Positions 33,211 through 42,729 of a DNA stretch of 51,510 nucleotides are shown piece after piece. Position numbers and translations under genes: made by a program. Position 1 is the first letter of the stretch. The number at the start of each line of letters is the position of its first letter. Under the pieces are notes generated by a model, which saw nothing but the letters and a program-made list of their open reading frames with translations, made no database searches and was not told where the DNA came from. Source of the DNA: Paracoccus rhizosphaerae (GTDB lineage: Bacteria > Pseudomonadota > Alphaproteobacteria > Rhodobacterales > Rhodobacteraceae); contig NZ_JAOTBE010000024.1 in NCBI RefSeq assembly GCF_026162645.1, forward strand, positions 1 to 51,510, in the 5' to 3' direction.

Positions 33211-34380
33211 ATGACCGAAGACACACGCCAACGCGCCGAGGCTGCCAAAGCCGACATCGACGCCATCACCCGCGCACCCCTCGCCGAACCCGCCATGGAC
33301 ACGCCAGAACAGGCGCCGGACCCCGCCACCTCTGCCGAAATCCGCCGCCGCATGGATGAGATCGACCTGAGGGATTCGAATTCCGTCCTTCGCTTCGGTA
33401 CCCGTGCCCAGGCCGACCTGCAGCAGATCAGCCAGCAGATGCTGGCCGACGTTAAGGCGAAAGAAGTCGGACCGGCGGGCGACAGCCTGCGCGAGGTGGT
33501 GACGACCATCCGTGGATTCTCGACCACCGAACTGGACATGCGCCGCAGCCGCAGCTGGTGGGAACGCCTGCTCGGCCGCTCGGCACCCTTCGCGAAGTTT
33601 GTCGCCAACTATGAACAGGTTCAGACCCAGATCGACCGCATCACCGCCGATCTCGAGGCGCATGAACAGAAGCTGCTGAAGGACATCAAGTCGCTGGACG
33701 TCCTCTATGACCGCACGCTGGCCTTCTATGATGAACTGGCCCTCTATATCACGGCGGGGACCGAGAAACTGCGCGAGTTGGACCATGACACCATTCCCGC
33801 GAAAGAGGCTGAGGTCGCAGCCCGTCCCGAGCCCGACCGGGTGATGGAGGCGCAGGAACTGCGCGACCTGCGCAGCCTGCGCGACGACCTGGAACGCCGT
33901 GTCCACGACCTGAAGCTGACGCGGCAGGTGACGATGCAGTCGCTGCCCTCGATCCGGCTGGTGCAGGAAAACGACAAGTCGCTGGTGACCAAGATCAACT
34001 CGACGCTAGTCAACACCGTGCCGCTCTGGGAAACGCAACTTGCGCAGGCCGTCACCATCCAGCGCGGGGCCGAGGCCGCCCGCGCCGTGCGCGAGGCCAG
34101 CGACCTGACCAACGAGCTGCTGACCCGCAACGCCGACAACCTGCGCCAGGCCAACACCGCGATCCGCACCGAGACCGAGCGCGGGGTCTTCGACATCGAG
34201 GCCGTCAAGACCGCCAACGCCCAGCTGATCGCCACCATCGAGGACAGCCTGCGCATTGCCGACGAAGGCCGCACCCGCCGCGCCGCAGCCGAGGGCGAGT
34301 TGGCGCGGATGGAGGCTGAACTGCGCGGCACGCTTGCCGCCGCGTCGGCGCAGCCTACCAATCAGGTGACCAAGCGATGA
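33211..34380 (+). CDS. TelA-like (toxic anion resistance) protein
   Basis: A 389-residue protein; the ATG at 33211 is preferred, as it follows GGAAGGG and the upstream 15 codons are basic and unlike the family. TelA-type proteins were linked to tellurite resistance, but most are of unclear function. The sequence is almost all helix and coiled coil, with LDMRRSRSWWERLLGRSAPF (residues about 105-130) and YEQVQTQIDRITADLEAHEQ, the recognisable TelA core, and no membrane segment. Its stop overlaps the lipoprotein gene (ATGA), so the two are coupled. Confidence 0.88.
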   Translation: MTEDTRQRAEAAKADIDAITRAPLAEPAMDTPEQAPDPATSAEIRRRMDEIDLRDSNSVLRFGTRAQADLQQISQQMLADVKAKEVGPAGDSLREVVTTIRGFSTTELDMRRSRSWWERLLGRSAPFAKFVANYEQVQTQIDRITADLEAHEQKLLKDIKSLDVLYDRTLAFYDELALYITAGTEKLRELDHDTIPAKEAEVAARPEPDRVMEAQELRDLRSLRDDLERRVHDLKLTRQVTMQSLPSIRLVQENDKSLVTKINSTLVNTVPLWETQLAQAVTIQRGAEAARAVREASDLTNELLTRNADNLRQANTAIRTETERGVFDIEAVKTANAQLIATIEDSLRIADEGRTRRAAAEGELARMEAELRGTLAAASAQPTNQVTKR

Positions 34381-35426
34381 CGGCAACGATGATCAGCCCG
34401 GCCCGCGCGTGGCCCCTGCTTGGCAGCGTTCTGGCGGCGGGCCTGTTGCTGGCGGGTTGCGACAGCCGCCCGGCCGGCCCCGAGGTCGAGGCCGCCCGCC
34501 CCGAGCCCCGTCCCGCCGTGGACGAGCCGGCGGCGGTCGATCAGGCCGAACTGCGCCGGGCACGCGCCGAGCGCAATCGGGACGCAAACGCGGCGGCCGT
34601 TCAGGCGTCGGCACAGGCCAGCGACGCCAGCCGGACGCAGCGCGACTTCTACGCGGCGGTCGAACGCCGGCTGCTGGACCGGGGTCGCCTGCGCCGCGAC
34701 CGCGTGCCGCTGGACGCGCCCATCGACGCCGACACCTTGGCCCGGAATTTCATGGCCATCGCGCTGCAGGACGAATACAGCGACACTGCCGACGGGCTTG
34801 TCGCAAAGTCGCGTCCCTCGCCCCTGCGGCGCTGGCAGGACCCCGTGCGTCTGCAGCTCGAGTTCGGAACCTCGACCGCCATGGCCGAGCGTCCCGGCTG
34901 GCGATCCGAAATCGCAAGCTATGCCGAGCGGCTGTCCTCGGCCACCGGCCACCCGGTGGCCCTGACCGCACGGGGCGGCAACTTTGTTGTCCTGGTCTTG
35001 ACCGAGGACGAACGCCGCGCCATCGGCCCCCGGCTGCAAGAGCTGGTCCCTGGCATCCCGCAGCGCGACATCGCGCGTCTGGTGGACCTGCCGCCGTCGA
35101 TCAGCTGCTCGGTCTTCGCCTATTCGCGCGGCGACAGCAGCACCTATGCCCATGCAGTGGCCGTGATCCGCGCCGAACTGCCACCCCTGCTGCGGTCTTC
35201 GTGCATCCATGAAGAGCTTGCGCAGGGCATGGGCCTTGCCAATGACAGCCCCGCCGCCCGCCCGTCGCTGTTCAACGACGACGAGGAATTTGCGCTGCTG
35301 ACCCGCCATGACGGCCTGCTGCTGCAGATGCTTTACGACCCGCGTCTGCGGCCGGGCATGACCGCCGCCGAGGCCGAGCCCATCGTCCGCCGCATTGCAG
35401 CCGAGCTTCTGGGCGATCGCGCTTGA
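34377..35426 (+). CDS. DUF2927 lipoprotein
   Basis: A 349-residue protein with a lipoprotein signal: hydrophobic LLGSVLAAGLLLAGC, Cys28 at the lipobox LAGC. A long alanine/arginine linker with coiled coil (residues 30-90) follows, then the DUF2927 region, marked by SCSVFAYSRGDSSTYAHAVA, SCIHEELAQGMGLANDSP and DEEFALLTRHDGLLLQMLYD. The HE.L.Q..G pattern recalls metallopeptidases, but no full HExxH is found. The gene follows the TelA-like gene by overlap. Function unknown. Confidence 0.85.
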   Translation: MTATMISPARAWPLLGSVLAAGLLLAGCDSRPAGPEVEAARPEPRPAVDEPAAVDQAELRRARAERNRDANAAAVQASAQASDASRTQRDFYAAVERRLLDRGRLRRDRVPLDAPIDADTLARNFMAIALQDEYSDTADGLVAKSRPSPLRRWQDPVRLQLEFGTSTAMAERPGWRSEIASYAERLSSATGHPVALTARGGNFVVLVLTEDERRAIGPRLQELVPGIPQRDIARLVDLPPSISCSVFAYSRGDSSTYAHAVAVIRAELPPLLRSSCIHEELAQGMGLANDSPAARPSLFNDDEEFALLTRHDGLLLQMLYDPRLRPGMTAAEAEPIVRRIAAELLGDRA

Positions 35427-35506
35427 GGTCTTATCAGTGGTGCTGGTGGCGCTAGCCCCGTTGCGCTATGCCTGCCGGGCAATGCTCTGGGACAGGGGGG
35501 ACAGTC

Positions 35507-36418
35507 ATGATCTTGTGTGTCGGCGAATCGCTGATCGACATGGTGCCAGAGGGCGGCAGCTTTCGCCCGCTCGTGGGTGGTTCGGTCTATAACACCGCCG
35601 TGGCACTCGGCCGGCTGGGGCAGAAGACGGGCTACCTCTGGCCCGTCAGCCGCGACCCGTTCGGCGATCAGATCTTGCGCCCGCTGGCCGAGGCCGGCGT
35701 CGACACGTCGCTCTGCCCGCGCACCGACCGCCTGACGACGCTTGCGCTGGTCACGCTGGCGGATGGCGAGGCGCGATACTCCTTTTACGACGAGGGGTCA
35801 GCCGGACGGATGCTGCAATGGCAGGACATCCCGCCCCTTCCTGACAGCGTCACGGCCCTGTTCGCGGGCGGCATCAGCCTTGTCCCCGACCCCTGCGGCA
35901 CGACGGTCGAGACGTTAATTGCCCGTCACCACGAACGGCTGCCGGTGATGATTGACCCGAACATCCGTCCGCTGTTCATCACCGACCCCGGCGCCTATCG
36001 TGCGCGCCTGGCCAGGCTGCTGCCGATGGCCGACATCGTCAAGTTGTCGGCGGACGATCTGGAATGGCTTTATCCTGATCTTGCCCCCGAGGATGCCGCC
36101 TGCTGCGTGCTGGACAGCGGCCCGCGTATCGTCCTGCAGACCGGAGGAGCGGCGGGCGCCAAGGCGATCTGGTCAGGAGAGACCGTGACGGCACCCGCCG
36201 TCCAGACCACAGTGTCCGACACCATCGGCGCTGGCGACACGTTCAATGCCGGGGTTCTGGCAAGCCTCGACCAGCAGGGCGTCCTGTTCAAACAAGGGAT
36301 CGCCCGGATCACCCCGGACCAGATCCTCAAGGCGCTGACCATGGGCGCCAAGGCCGCCTCGGTCACGGTATCGCGGCCCGGCGCCAACCCGCCCTGGTCG
36401 CACGAGATGCCTGCGTAA
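35507..36418 (+). CDS. PfkB-family carbohydrate kinase (fructokinase-like)
   Basis: A 303-residue kinase from the ATG at 35507 (MILCVGESLIDMVPEGGSFR), behind a GGGGGGAC ribosome site. PfkB marks: GGSVYNTAVALGRLG in the N-terminal lid region, and the C-terminal DTIGAGDTFNAGVLASL signature with the catalytic Asp and anion hole. Sugar preference is most like fructokinase or 2-keto-3-deoxygluconate kinase from general look, which I cannot settle. Stands alone and convergent with hflX. Confidence 0.9.
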   Translation: MILCVGESLIDMVPEGGSFRPLVGGSVYNTAVALGRLGQKTGYLWPVSRDPFGDQILRPLAEAGVDTSLCPRTDRLTTLALVTLADGEARYSFYDEGSAGRMLQWQDIPPLPDSVTALFAGGISLVPDPCGTTVETLIARHHERLPVMIDPNIRPLFITDPGAYRARLARLLPMADIVKLSADDLEWLYPDLAPEDAACCVLDSGPRIVLQTGGAAGAKAIWSGETVTAPAVQTTVSDTIGAGDTFNAGVLASLDQQGVLFKQGIARITPDQILKALTMGAKAASVTVSRPGANPPWSHEMPA

Positions 36419-36436
36419 TTTCGGGGAGGGACCGGG

Positions 36437-36482
36437 AGGGGCACCGCCCCGCCCGGCGGGGGGTTCGGGGGGCTGGCCCCCC
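36437..36482. terminator. Bidirectional GC-rich hairpins between the kinase and hflX
   Basis: Two hairpins in tandem: GGGGC/GCCCC near 36437-36450 and GGGGGG/CCCCCC around CTGG at 36467-36482, between two convergent genes. Confidence 0.6.
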
Positions 36483-36502
36483 GCTGCCCTCAGGCCCGGC
36501 GT

Positions 36503-37894
36503 TCAGTCGGCCGGATGCCATCCGCCTGGGCGTTCCGCATCCGGTTCGTCGTCATCGTCCTCCGGCGCAGCTGTACCCGTGAAGACGGCGAACGCAGCCT
36601 TCTGGCGCGCCGTCCAGCGTAGGTGCAGGTGCAGGCCCTCAGCCGCCGCTTCCTCACGTTCGACCACGCCGGCTTCGTGCAGCCAGGCACGGCTTCGCCC
36701 GTCGGCGAAGTCCAGAACAACTTCGTCATCGACACGAGGCTCGTCCAGCACTTCACCAAGACGATGATCGATGGCCGAGACCAGATCGTCCAACCCCTCG
36801 CCGGACAGGGCGCTAACCGCTTGCACGCCTTCGGTCCGGGCATCGGTACGGCGCAGCGCCGCCCGTGTGTCCGACCCCAAAGCGTCGATCTTGTTCCAGA
36901 CCTCGATCAGGGCGACATCCTCGTCCACGCCCAGGCTGTCCAGGATCTCGGCCACGTCGGCGGCCTGCTCCTCGGTCTCGGGGTGGCTGATGTCGCGGAC
37001 ATGCAGGATCAGGTCGGCCTCCAGCACCTCCTCCAGCGTGGCGCGGAAGGCCGCGACCAGCTCGGTCGGCAGGTCCGAGATGAAGCCCACAGTGTCCGAC
37101 AGGATGATCTTGCGCCCCGCGCCGCCGCCGCCCGCATCCGGCAGCCGGATCGCCCGCATCGTCGGGTCCAGCGTCGCAAAGAGCATGTCCTTGGCGAAGA
37201 CCTCGGCCCCGGTCATCCGGTTGAACAGCGTCGACTTGCCGGCGTTGGTATAGCCGACCAGCGCGACGATCGGATAAGGCACCTTGGCCCGCGCCGCGCG
37301 GTGCAGCGTGCGGGTCTTGACCACGCGCTCCAACTGGCGGCGCAGGCGGGTCATCTGCTCGTCGATGGCGCGGCGGTCGGCCTCGATCTGCGTCTCGCCG
37401 GGACCGCCGACAAAGCCCAGACCGCCCCGCTGGCGTTCCAGGTGGGTCCAAGCCCGCACCAGCCGCGTGCGCTGATAGGACAGCGCGGCCAGTTCGACCT
37501 GCAGCACACCTTCACGGGTCCGCGCGCGGTCGGCGAAGATCTCCAGGATCAACCCCGTCCGGTCCAGAAGCTTGACGCCCCAGTCCTTTTCCAGGTTGCG
37601 CTGCTGCACGGGCGTGACCGGACCGTCGATCAGCACCAGCTCGACCTCGGCGGCCTCAAGCCGCTCCTTGATCTCGGCCAGCTTGCCCTTGCCGAACAGC
37701 TTGCCGGGATTCGGCTCGCGCAGGTTCGCAACCTCGGACCCGACCATCTCGATCCCCGGCAGCGCCAGCGCCAAGGCCACGGCCTCGGCCAAGGCATGCT
37801 CGGGTTCGCGCCGCTGCGTCCGCGCGCGGCCCAGATCGGGATGGATCACATAGGCGCGGGTCGGCTTCGCCTCGGTCTCGGTCAGCTCGGCCAA
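36503..37894 (-). CDS. hflX: GTPase HflX
   Basis: A 463-residue HflX. The start is a TTG at 37894, directly after the hfq stop; no in-frame ATG matches the family's N-terminus better. Domains: N-terminal HflX domain (residues 1 to about 200, NLREPNPGKLFGKGKLAEI and QRNLEKDWGVKLLDRTGLIL), a GGLGFVGGPGETQIE linker, then the G domain with G1 GYTNAGKST, G3 DTVGF and G4 NKID, and an extended C-terminus. HflX splits or rescues stalled ribosomes under stress and binds ATP/GTP. It is the last gene in the long minus-strand cluster; hfq-hflX is a conserved pair. Confidence 0.95.
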   Translation of the reverse strand: MAELTETEAKPTRAYVIHPDLGRARTQRREPEHALAEAVALALALPGIEMVGSEVANLREPNPGKLFGKGKLAEIKERLEAAEVELVLIDGPVTPVQQRNLEKDWGVKLLDRTGLILEIFADRARTREGVLQVELAALSYQRTRLVRAWTHLERQRGGLGFVGGPGETQIEADRRAIDEQMTRLRRQLERVVKTRTLHRAARAKVPYPIVALVGYTNAGKSTLFNRMTGAEVFAKDMLFATLDPTMRAIRLPDAGGGGAGRKIILSDTVGFISDLPTELVAAFRATLEEVLEADLILHVRDISHPETEEQAADVAEILDSLGVDEDVALIEVWNKIDALGSDTRAALRRTDARTEGVQAVSALSGEGLDDLVSAIDHRLGEVLDEPRVDDEVVLDFADGRSRAWLHEAGVVEREEAAAEGLHLHLRWTARQKAAFAVFTGTAAPEDDDDEPDAERPGGWHPAD

Positions 37895-38128
37895 TCAGTC
37901 GTCGCCTTCATAGAGGCTGATCGGCTGGCCTGGCATGATCGTGCTGATCGCGTGCTTGTAGACCAGCTGCGACTGGCCGTCGCGGCGCAAGAGAACGCAG
38001 AAATTATCGAACCAGGTGATGACGCCCTGTAGCTTGACGCCGTTGATCAGGAATATGGTGACAGGCACCTTGGCCTTGCGGACGTGGTTCAGGAACGCGT
38101 CCTGCAGGTTCTGCTTGTCGCCAGCCAT
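37895..38128 (-). CDS. hfq: RNA chaperone Hfq
   Basis: A 77-residue protein from the ATG at 38128 ([20 protein letters not shown]). It shows the Sm1 motif ([20 protein letters not shown]) and the Sm2 motif ([10 protein letters not shown]), the usual length of short alphaproteobacterial Hfq. It forms hexamers that help sRNAs pair with mRNAs, including those regulating nitrogen metabolism. It sits between trkH and hflX in the minus-strand cluster. Confidence 0.97.
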   Translation of the reverse strand: MAGDKQNLQDAFLNHVRKAKVPVTIFLINGVKLQGVITWFDNFCVLLRRDGQSQLVYKHAISTIMPGQPISLYEGDD

Positions 38129-38248
38129 TTGTTTTGGTCCGTTTTTCACTGTCCGATCATCTGAAATATCTAAGCCGTCGCCGCAATCCATGCAACATCC
38201 GCGCAACACGCAGGTTTGCATGTCGACCTATCGGCCACACCTTCGGCG

Positions 38249-39880
38249 CTATCGGCGCCAGTATTCGGGCGAGAGCAGCGCCAGGACGGCCAGCGTCTCG
38301 ATACGGCCCAAGATCATCGCCGAGGCCAGGACGGCCTTGGTGAAGACCGGCAGGCCGGACCACCCCTCCCACGGGGCCGAGGCGATGCCTGCGCTGCCCT
38401 CGAAGGCGGGGGTCAGCGGGATCGCACCGGCCAGCGGGCCGGTATTCGTCAGAGCTGCGATGGAGAGGATCGTCGCCGTCTCGAACTCGATGGCGTGGAT
38501 CGAGACGAGGCAGACCACCGCCGCGATCGACACGGCGAACAGCATAAAGAAAATAAAGGCCAGATAGGCGCCCTCTCGCCGCAATCTGCGGGCGATGCGG
38601 CCGCCGCCCGAGACGCTGCTGGGATGGATGATCCGCTCCATCTCGCGCTCGCCATGGCGGGCCAAGGCATAGACGCGCAGCAGCTTGACGCCGCCCGCGG
38701 TCGTGGCGATGCCGCCACCCATCATCGCCAGCCCCGCCAGCACAAGCCCCGGCGCCGTCAGCCCCGACCACGCCCGCGCCCCCTGCCATTCGGACGAGTT
38801 CCAGCCCGTCGTTGTCAGATAGCTGAGCGCATTGAACATGCCGCCCCACAGCGCCGACAGGCCGCTGCCCAGGTCGCGCATGGCCGAGGGCGCGGCCGAC
38901 GCCCCTGCCCCGGCCTCGATCGCGCCCAGGAAGTGGCGCAGGAACAGCACCAGCGTGACCAGCATGACCAGCGCCGCCGCCATCTGCAGCTCGGGGTCCT
39001 CGCGCAGCTTCTCGGTCGCGCGCAGCTCTCCTCCGCCGGGCCAGAAGCGGCGCGACAGGGCGGGGATCAGGAACACGAAGACCAGCATCTCTCCGGGAAT
39101 GCCTGCGGCGTCGCCCGCCGGCCCGATCACCGGCGAGATACCCGAGGTCGACAGCGTCCCCATCGCCCGCGTCAGCGCCAGGAAGGACGGATCGCCCAGC
39201 ATCAGCAGCCCCACCCACAGCGCAAGGGTCAGCACCAGATAGGGCGGCCCGACCGCCAGCGCCGCGCGGACGATGCGCGTGCCCGACTCGGTCTGGTGGA
39301 TTTCGTAACGCGGGTCCGACAGGTGCGGCACCGATCGCCGGGCATCGGCCGAGGGCGGCAGCTTGGTGACGTACTCCTCGCGCCCATAGGGGCTTGACAT
39401 GATCTCGAAGCCGCCGACGCGCAGCGGTGCCAAAATCGCCACGGCCGAGACCAGCACGAAGAAGCCGCCCATCCATCCCGCCATGGACCGCCAGAGATGC
39501 AGCGGCGCCGGCAGCAGATCCGCCGAATAGAGCGACGCCCCCGTGGTCGTCAGAGACGACACCATTTCCCACCAGGCGTTGAAGATGCCCGTGTCCGGCA
39601 GGCTTTCCGAAAACGGCAGCGCCAGCAGCAGCGGCACGAAACCGAAGACCCCCAGCATCGTCAACAGCATCTCGCGCGCGCGGTGGGGGCGCGGATTGGC
39701 ATGGGTCGCCAGCCCGATCAGCCCGCAGAAGACCAGGATCAGCAGCGCCGCATAGAAGAAGTTTCGCGCGATCGCCGGGTGGTCGGTGACCGAGGCAAAG
39801 CTGGCCGGCACCAGCATCATCAGCGCAACGCCCGCGCTCAGCAGGATCAGAAGCGGCTGGCGCTGAAGGATCGCGATCAT
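38249..39880 (-). CDS. trkH: Potassium uptake channel subunit TrkH
   Basis: A 543-residue inner-membrane protein with about ten helices. The four potassium pore repeats with filter glycines are visible: SSLTTTGASLYS, GTLSTSGISPV, YLTTTGWNSSEWQGA and a late TNTGPLAGA. It begins 7 bases after the trkA stop and forms the pore of the Trk system, regulated by TrkA. Order trkA-trkH in the cluster is typical of alphaproteobacteria. Confidence 0.94.
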   Translation of the reverse strand: MIAILQRQPLLILLSAGVALMMLVPASFASVTDHPAIARNFFYAALLILVFCGLIGLATHANPRPHRAREMLLTMLGVFGFVPLLLALPFSESLPDTGIFNAWWEMVSSLTTTGASLYSADLLPAPLHLWRSMAGWMGGFFVLVSAVAILAPLRVGGFEIMSSPYGREEYVTKLPPSADARRSVPHLSDPRYEIHQTESGTRIVRAALAVGPPYLVLTLALWVGLLMLGDPSFLALTRAMGTLSTSGISPVIGPAGDAAGIPGEMLVFVFLIPALSRRFWPGGGELRATEKLREDPELQMAAALVMLVTLVLFLRHFLGAIEAGAGASAAPSAMRDLGSGLSALWGGMFNALSYLTTTGWNSSEWQGARAWSGLTAPGLVLAGLAMMGGGIATTAGGVKLLRVYALARHGEREMERIIHPSSVSGGGRIARRLRREGAYLAFIFFMLFAVSIAAVVCLVSIHAIEFETATILSIAALTNTGPLAGAIPLTPAFEGSAGIASAPWEGWSGLPVFTKAVLASAMILGRIETLAVLALLSPEYWRR

Positions 39881-39887
39881 GCCCGCC

Positions 39888-41264
39888 TCAGAAGAAGTCG
39901 ATCGAGACCTGAAGCAGGCGCTCGACCTCGGGAACGTCCTTGGTCAGGGCAAAGATCAGAACGATGTCGCCCTCCTCGATGCGGGTGTCGGCGGACGGGC
40001 GGATCACCCGGTCGCCCTTTCGCACCGCCCCCAGCAGCGCACCTTCGGGGAAATCAATGTCGCGGATCGCGCGGCCGGACATGGGACTGGTGGACAGGAC
40101 CTGCGCCTCCATCACCTCTGCCTCGGCATCGCCGATGGAATAGATGTCGCGGACCCGACCGTGGCGGATGTGGCGCAGGATCGTCGATACGGTCGTGGCG
40201 CGTGGGTTGATATACGCATCGATGTCCAGCGCTCCCATCAGCGGCACAAGGGTCGGATCGTTGATCAGCGCGATGGCCATCTTGGCGCCCGCCTGCTTGG
40301 CGCGCACGGACGCCAGGATGTTCGTCTTGTCGTCGTCGGTCACGGCCAGAACCGCATCGGCCTGCGGCACACCGGCCTCGTCCAGCAGTTCGGCCGAGAG
40401 TCCGTCGCCGTTCAGCACGATGGTGCGCTCCAGCCGGTCGGCGGCGTATTCAGCGCGGCTGCGGTCACGCTCGATCAGCTTGGCGCGGATGCGGTCGGCC
40501 CGGCCCTCCAGCGTCTGCGCGACCGAAAGGCCCACATTCCCCGCCCCGATGATCGTCACACGCTCTTGCTTTTGCGGGGGCTTGCCGAAGATATCCAGCG
40601 TCCGGGCCACGTCGTCGGCATGGCTGAAGACATAGATCTGGTCGCCGGCGAACAACTGGTCGCCCGCTTCGGGTGCAAACAGCCGCCCGTCGCGGCGCAC
40701 GCCCGCCACGATCGCGCGCAGGCTGGAGAACAGCTCCGTCAACTGGCGCAGCGGCGTGTTCAGCGCCGGGCAGTCGGGTTCAAGGTCAATCCCCAGAAGC
40801 TGGATCTTGCCGTCGAGAAACGTCTCGACATCGAAGGTCGAAGGCGCCGACAGCCGCTGCAGCGCGGCCAGCGCGACCTCTCGTTCAGGGCTGATGACGA
40901 CGTCGATGGGCAGATGCTCGGTCCGGTAGAGGTCGGAATAGATGGCGTCCAGATAGGCCCCCGACCGCAGGCGCGCGATCTTGCGCGGCACCTGGAAGAC
41001 CGAGTGGGCGATCTGGCAGGTGACCATGTTCACCTCGTCCGAATGGGTCGCGGCGATGATAAGGTCGGCGTCGCGCGCGCCCGCCCGGTCCAGCACGTCG
41101 GGATGGCTGGCAAAGCCGGTGACGCCTTGGACATCCAGCGAATCCGTGGCCCGTCGGATCAGTTCGGGATTGTTGTCGATGACCGTGACATCGTTGCGTT
41201 CCCCCGCCAGGTGGCGAGAGATCTGCCAGCCGACCTGCCCGGCCCCGCAAATGATGATCTTCAT
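39888..41264 (-). CDS. trkA: Trk system potassium uptake regulator TrkA
   Basis: A 458-residue cytoplasmic protein with two RCK modules: N-terminal Rossmann fold MKIIICGAGQVGWQISRHLA and a second fold VTIIGAGNVGLSVAQTLEGR at about 233, each followed by a TrkA-C domain (the second ending IVLIFALTKDVPEVERLLQV). NAD(H) and ATP binding control the TrkH channel. It follows ntrX by 73 bases in the same direction. Confidence 0.95.
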   Translation of the reverse strand: MKIIICGAGQVGWQISRHLAGERNDVTVIDNNPELIRRATDSLDVQGVTGFASHPDVLDRAGARDADLIIAATHSDEVNMVTCQIAHSVFQVPRKIARLRSGAYLDAIYSDLYRTEHLPIDVVISPEREVALAALQRLSAPSTFDVETFLDGKIQLLGIDLEPDCPALNTPLRQLTELFSSLRAIVAGVRRDGRLFAPEAGDQLFAGDQIYVFSHADDVARTLDIFGKPPQKQERVTIIGAGNVGLSVAQTLEGRADRIRAKLIERDRSRAEYAADRLERTIVLNGDGLSAELLDEAGVPQADAVLAVTDDDKTNILASVRAKQAGAKMAIALINDPTLVPLMGALDIDAYINPRATTVSTILRHIRHGRVRDIYSIGDAEAEVMEAQVLSTSPMSGRAIRDIDFPEGALLGAVRKGDRVIRPSADTRIEEGDIVLIFALTKDVPEVERLLQVSIDFF

Positions 41265-41337
41265 CCACCGCCCCTTCAGCCGCGTTCCGGACCCCCTTGC
41301 CTATGACGGCAGGGCCGCGTGCGCAAGCGGGCCACGA

Positions 41338-42729
41338 TCACTTGCCGACCAGCATCTCCTCGTCGCTGCGGATGCCGCCGACGACGCCCAGAGATTTCAG
41401 CTTGCGGTGCAAGGCGCTGCGCTCCATCCCGACAAACTGCGCTGTCCGGCTGATGTTGCCGCCGAAGCGGTTGATCTGGGCGACCAGGTATTCCCGCTCG
41501 AACATCTCGCGCGCCTCGCGCAGGGCCATGGCAGTGACTGCGGGACCCAGGCTCAGCGTGTCGCTGTTGTCGGGCGTCGCGCCCTGGGGTTCCAGTTCTG
41601 ACGGCTGGATCGCGCCGGTCTCCTCGGCCAGGATCAGCACGCGCTCGATGACGTTGCGCAGCTGGCGGATGTTGCCGGGCCAGCGCATGGACTGCAGCGC
41701 GGCCACGGTTTCCTCGGGCAGGTCGCGCGGCGCAAGGCCCTGCGTCTGGTGGAAGTGCTGGATGAAGTGCCGTGCCAGCACCGCGATGTCGTCGCGCCGG
41801 TCGGCCAGCGAGGGCACGGCAATGGGCACCACGTTCAGACGGTCGTAGAGCTCTTGCCGGAAGCGCCCGGCGGCGATTTCGGCCATCAGGTCGCGGTTGG
41901 TCGAGGACAGCACCCGCAGGTCGACCCGCACCTTGTCGGCGCCCCCTGCCCTGACGAACTGCTGTTCGGTCAGAACCCGCAGGATCTTGGGCTGGGTGCC
42001 CATGGGCATGTCGCCCACCTCGTCGAAATAGATGATGCCGCCATGGGCCTGCTCCAGAAGGCCAGGCTCGATCCCGCGCTCGGGGGTCTCGCGGCCGAAC
42101 AGGACCTCCTCCATGCGCTCGGGCTCGATCGTGGCGCAGGGGACGGTCACGAAGGGAGCGCCGGCGCGGGGTGAATGGGCGTGGATATATCGGGCGGCCA
42201 TTTCCTTGCCGGTGCCGGGCTCGCCCGCCAGCATCACCCGCCCGTTGGACCGCGCCACCTTGTCCAGCGCGTCGCGCAGGCGCTTGAACGCGACGGACTG
42301 ACCCAGCATCTCGGCCGTGCGGTCGCCACCGCGGCGCAACGTGCTGTTTTCCCGGCGCAGGCGGCTGGTCTCCATCGCGCGGTTGATGACCACCATCAGC
42401 TGGTCGATGTTGAACGGTTTCTCGATGAAATCGTAAGCGCCCTGCTTGATCGCCGCCACCGCGATCTCGATATTGCCATGCCCCGAGATGATGATCACCG
42501 GCACATCAGGGTTGTTGCGCTTGACCTGCTTGAGGATGTCGATCCCGTCCATCCGGCTGTCCTTCAGCCAGATGTCGAGGATCATCAGTGCGGGTTCCCG
42601 GTCGTTGAGCGCGCCGACGGCCTCGTCCGAGTTTGCCGCAAGCCGGGTTTCGAAACCCTCGTCCTTCAGGATGTCGGCGATCAGTTCGCGGATGTCGCGC
42701 TCATCATCGACGATCAGGATATCGGTCAT
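41338..42729 (-). CDS. ntrX: Response regulator NtrX without the sigma-54 GAFTGA loop
   Basis: A 463-residue protein from the ATG at 42729, whose first bases overlap the ntrY stop. Receiver domain 1-120 (ILIVDDERDIRELIADILKD, phosphorylated Asp in LMILDIWLKDSRMDGIDI). The AAA+ domain contains Walker A GEPGTGKE and Walker B YFDEVGD, but where GAFTGA is expected the sequence reads LFGRETPERGIEPGLLEQAH. A Fis-type HTH closes the protein (GGNISRTAQFVGMERSALHR). Loss of GAFTGA is known in Rhodobacter and means it does not open sigma-54 promoters in the usual way. It partners NtrY. Confidence 0.95.
   Translation of the reverse strand: MTDILIVDDERDIRELIADILKDEGFETRLAANSDEAVGALNDREPALMILDIWLKDSRMDGIDILKQVKRNNPDVPVIIISGHGNIEIAVAAIKQGAYDFIEKPFNIDQLMVVINRAMETSRLRRENSTLRRGGDRTAEMLGQSVAFKRLRDALDKVARSNGRVMLAGEPGTGKEMAARYIHAHSPRAGAPFVTVPCATIEPERMEEVLFGRETPERGIEPGLLEQAHGGIIYFDEVGDMPMGTQPKILRVLTEQQFVRAGGADKVRVDLRVLSSTNRDLMAEIAAGRFRQELYDRLNVVPIAVPSLADRRDDIAVLARHFIQHFHQTQGLAPRDLPEETVAALQSMRWPGNIRQLRNVIERVLILAEETGAIQPSELEPQGATPDNSDTLSLGPAVTAMALREAREMFEREYLVAQINRFGGNISRTAQFVGMERSALHRKLKSLGVVGGIRSDEEMLVGK

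Noticed and set aside
36623..38032. A 469-codon plus-strand frame opposite hflX and hfq
   Set aside because: Antisense shadow; hflX and hfq on the other strand are certain.
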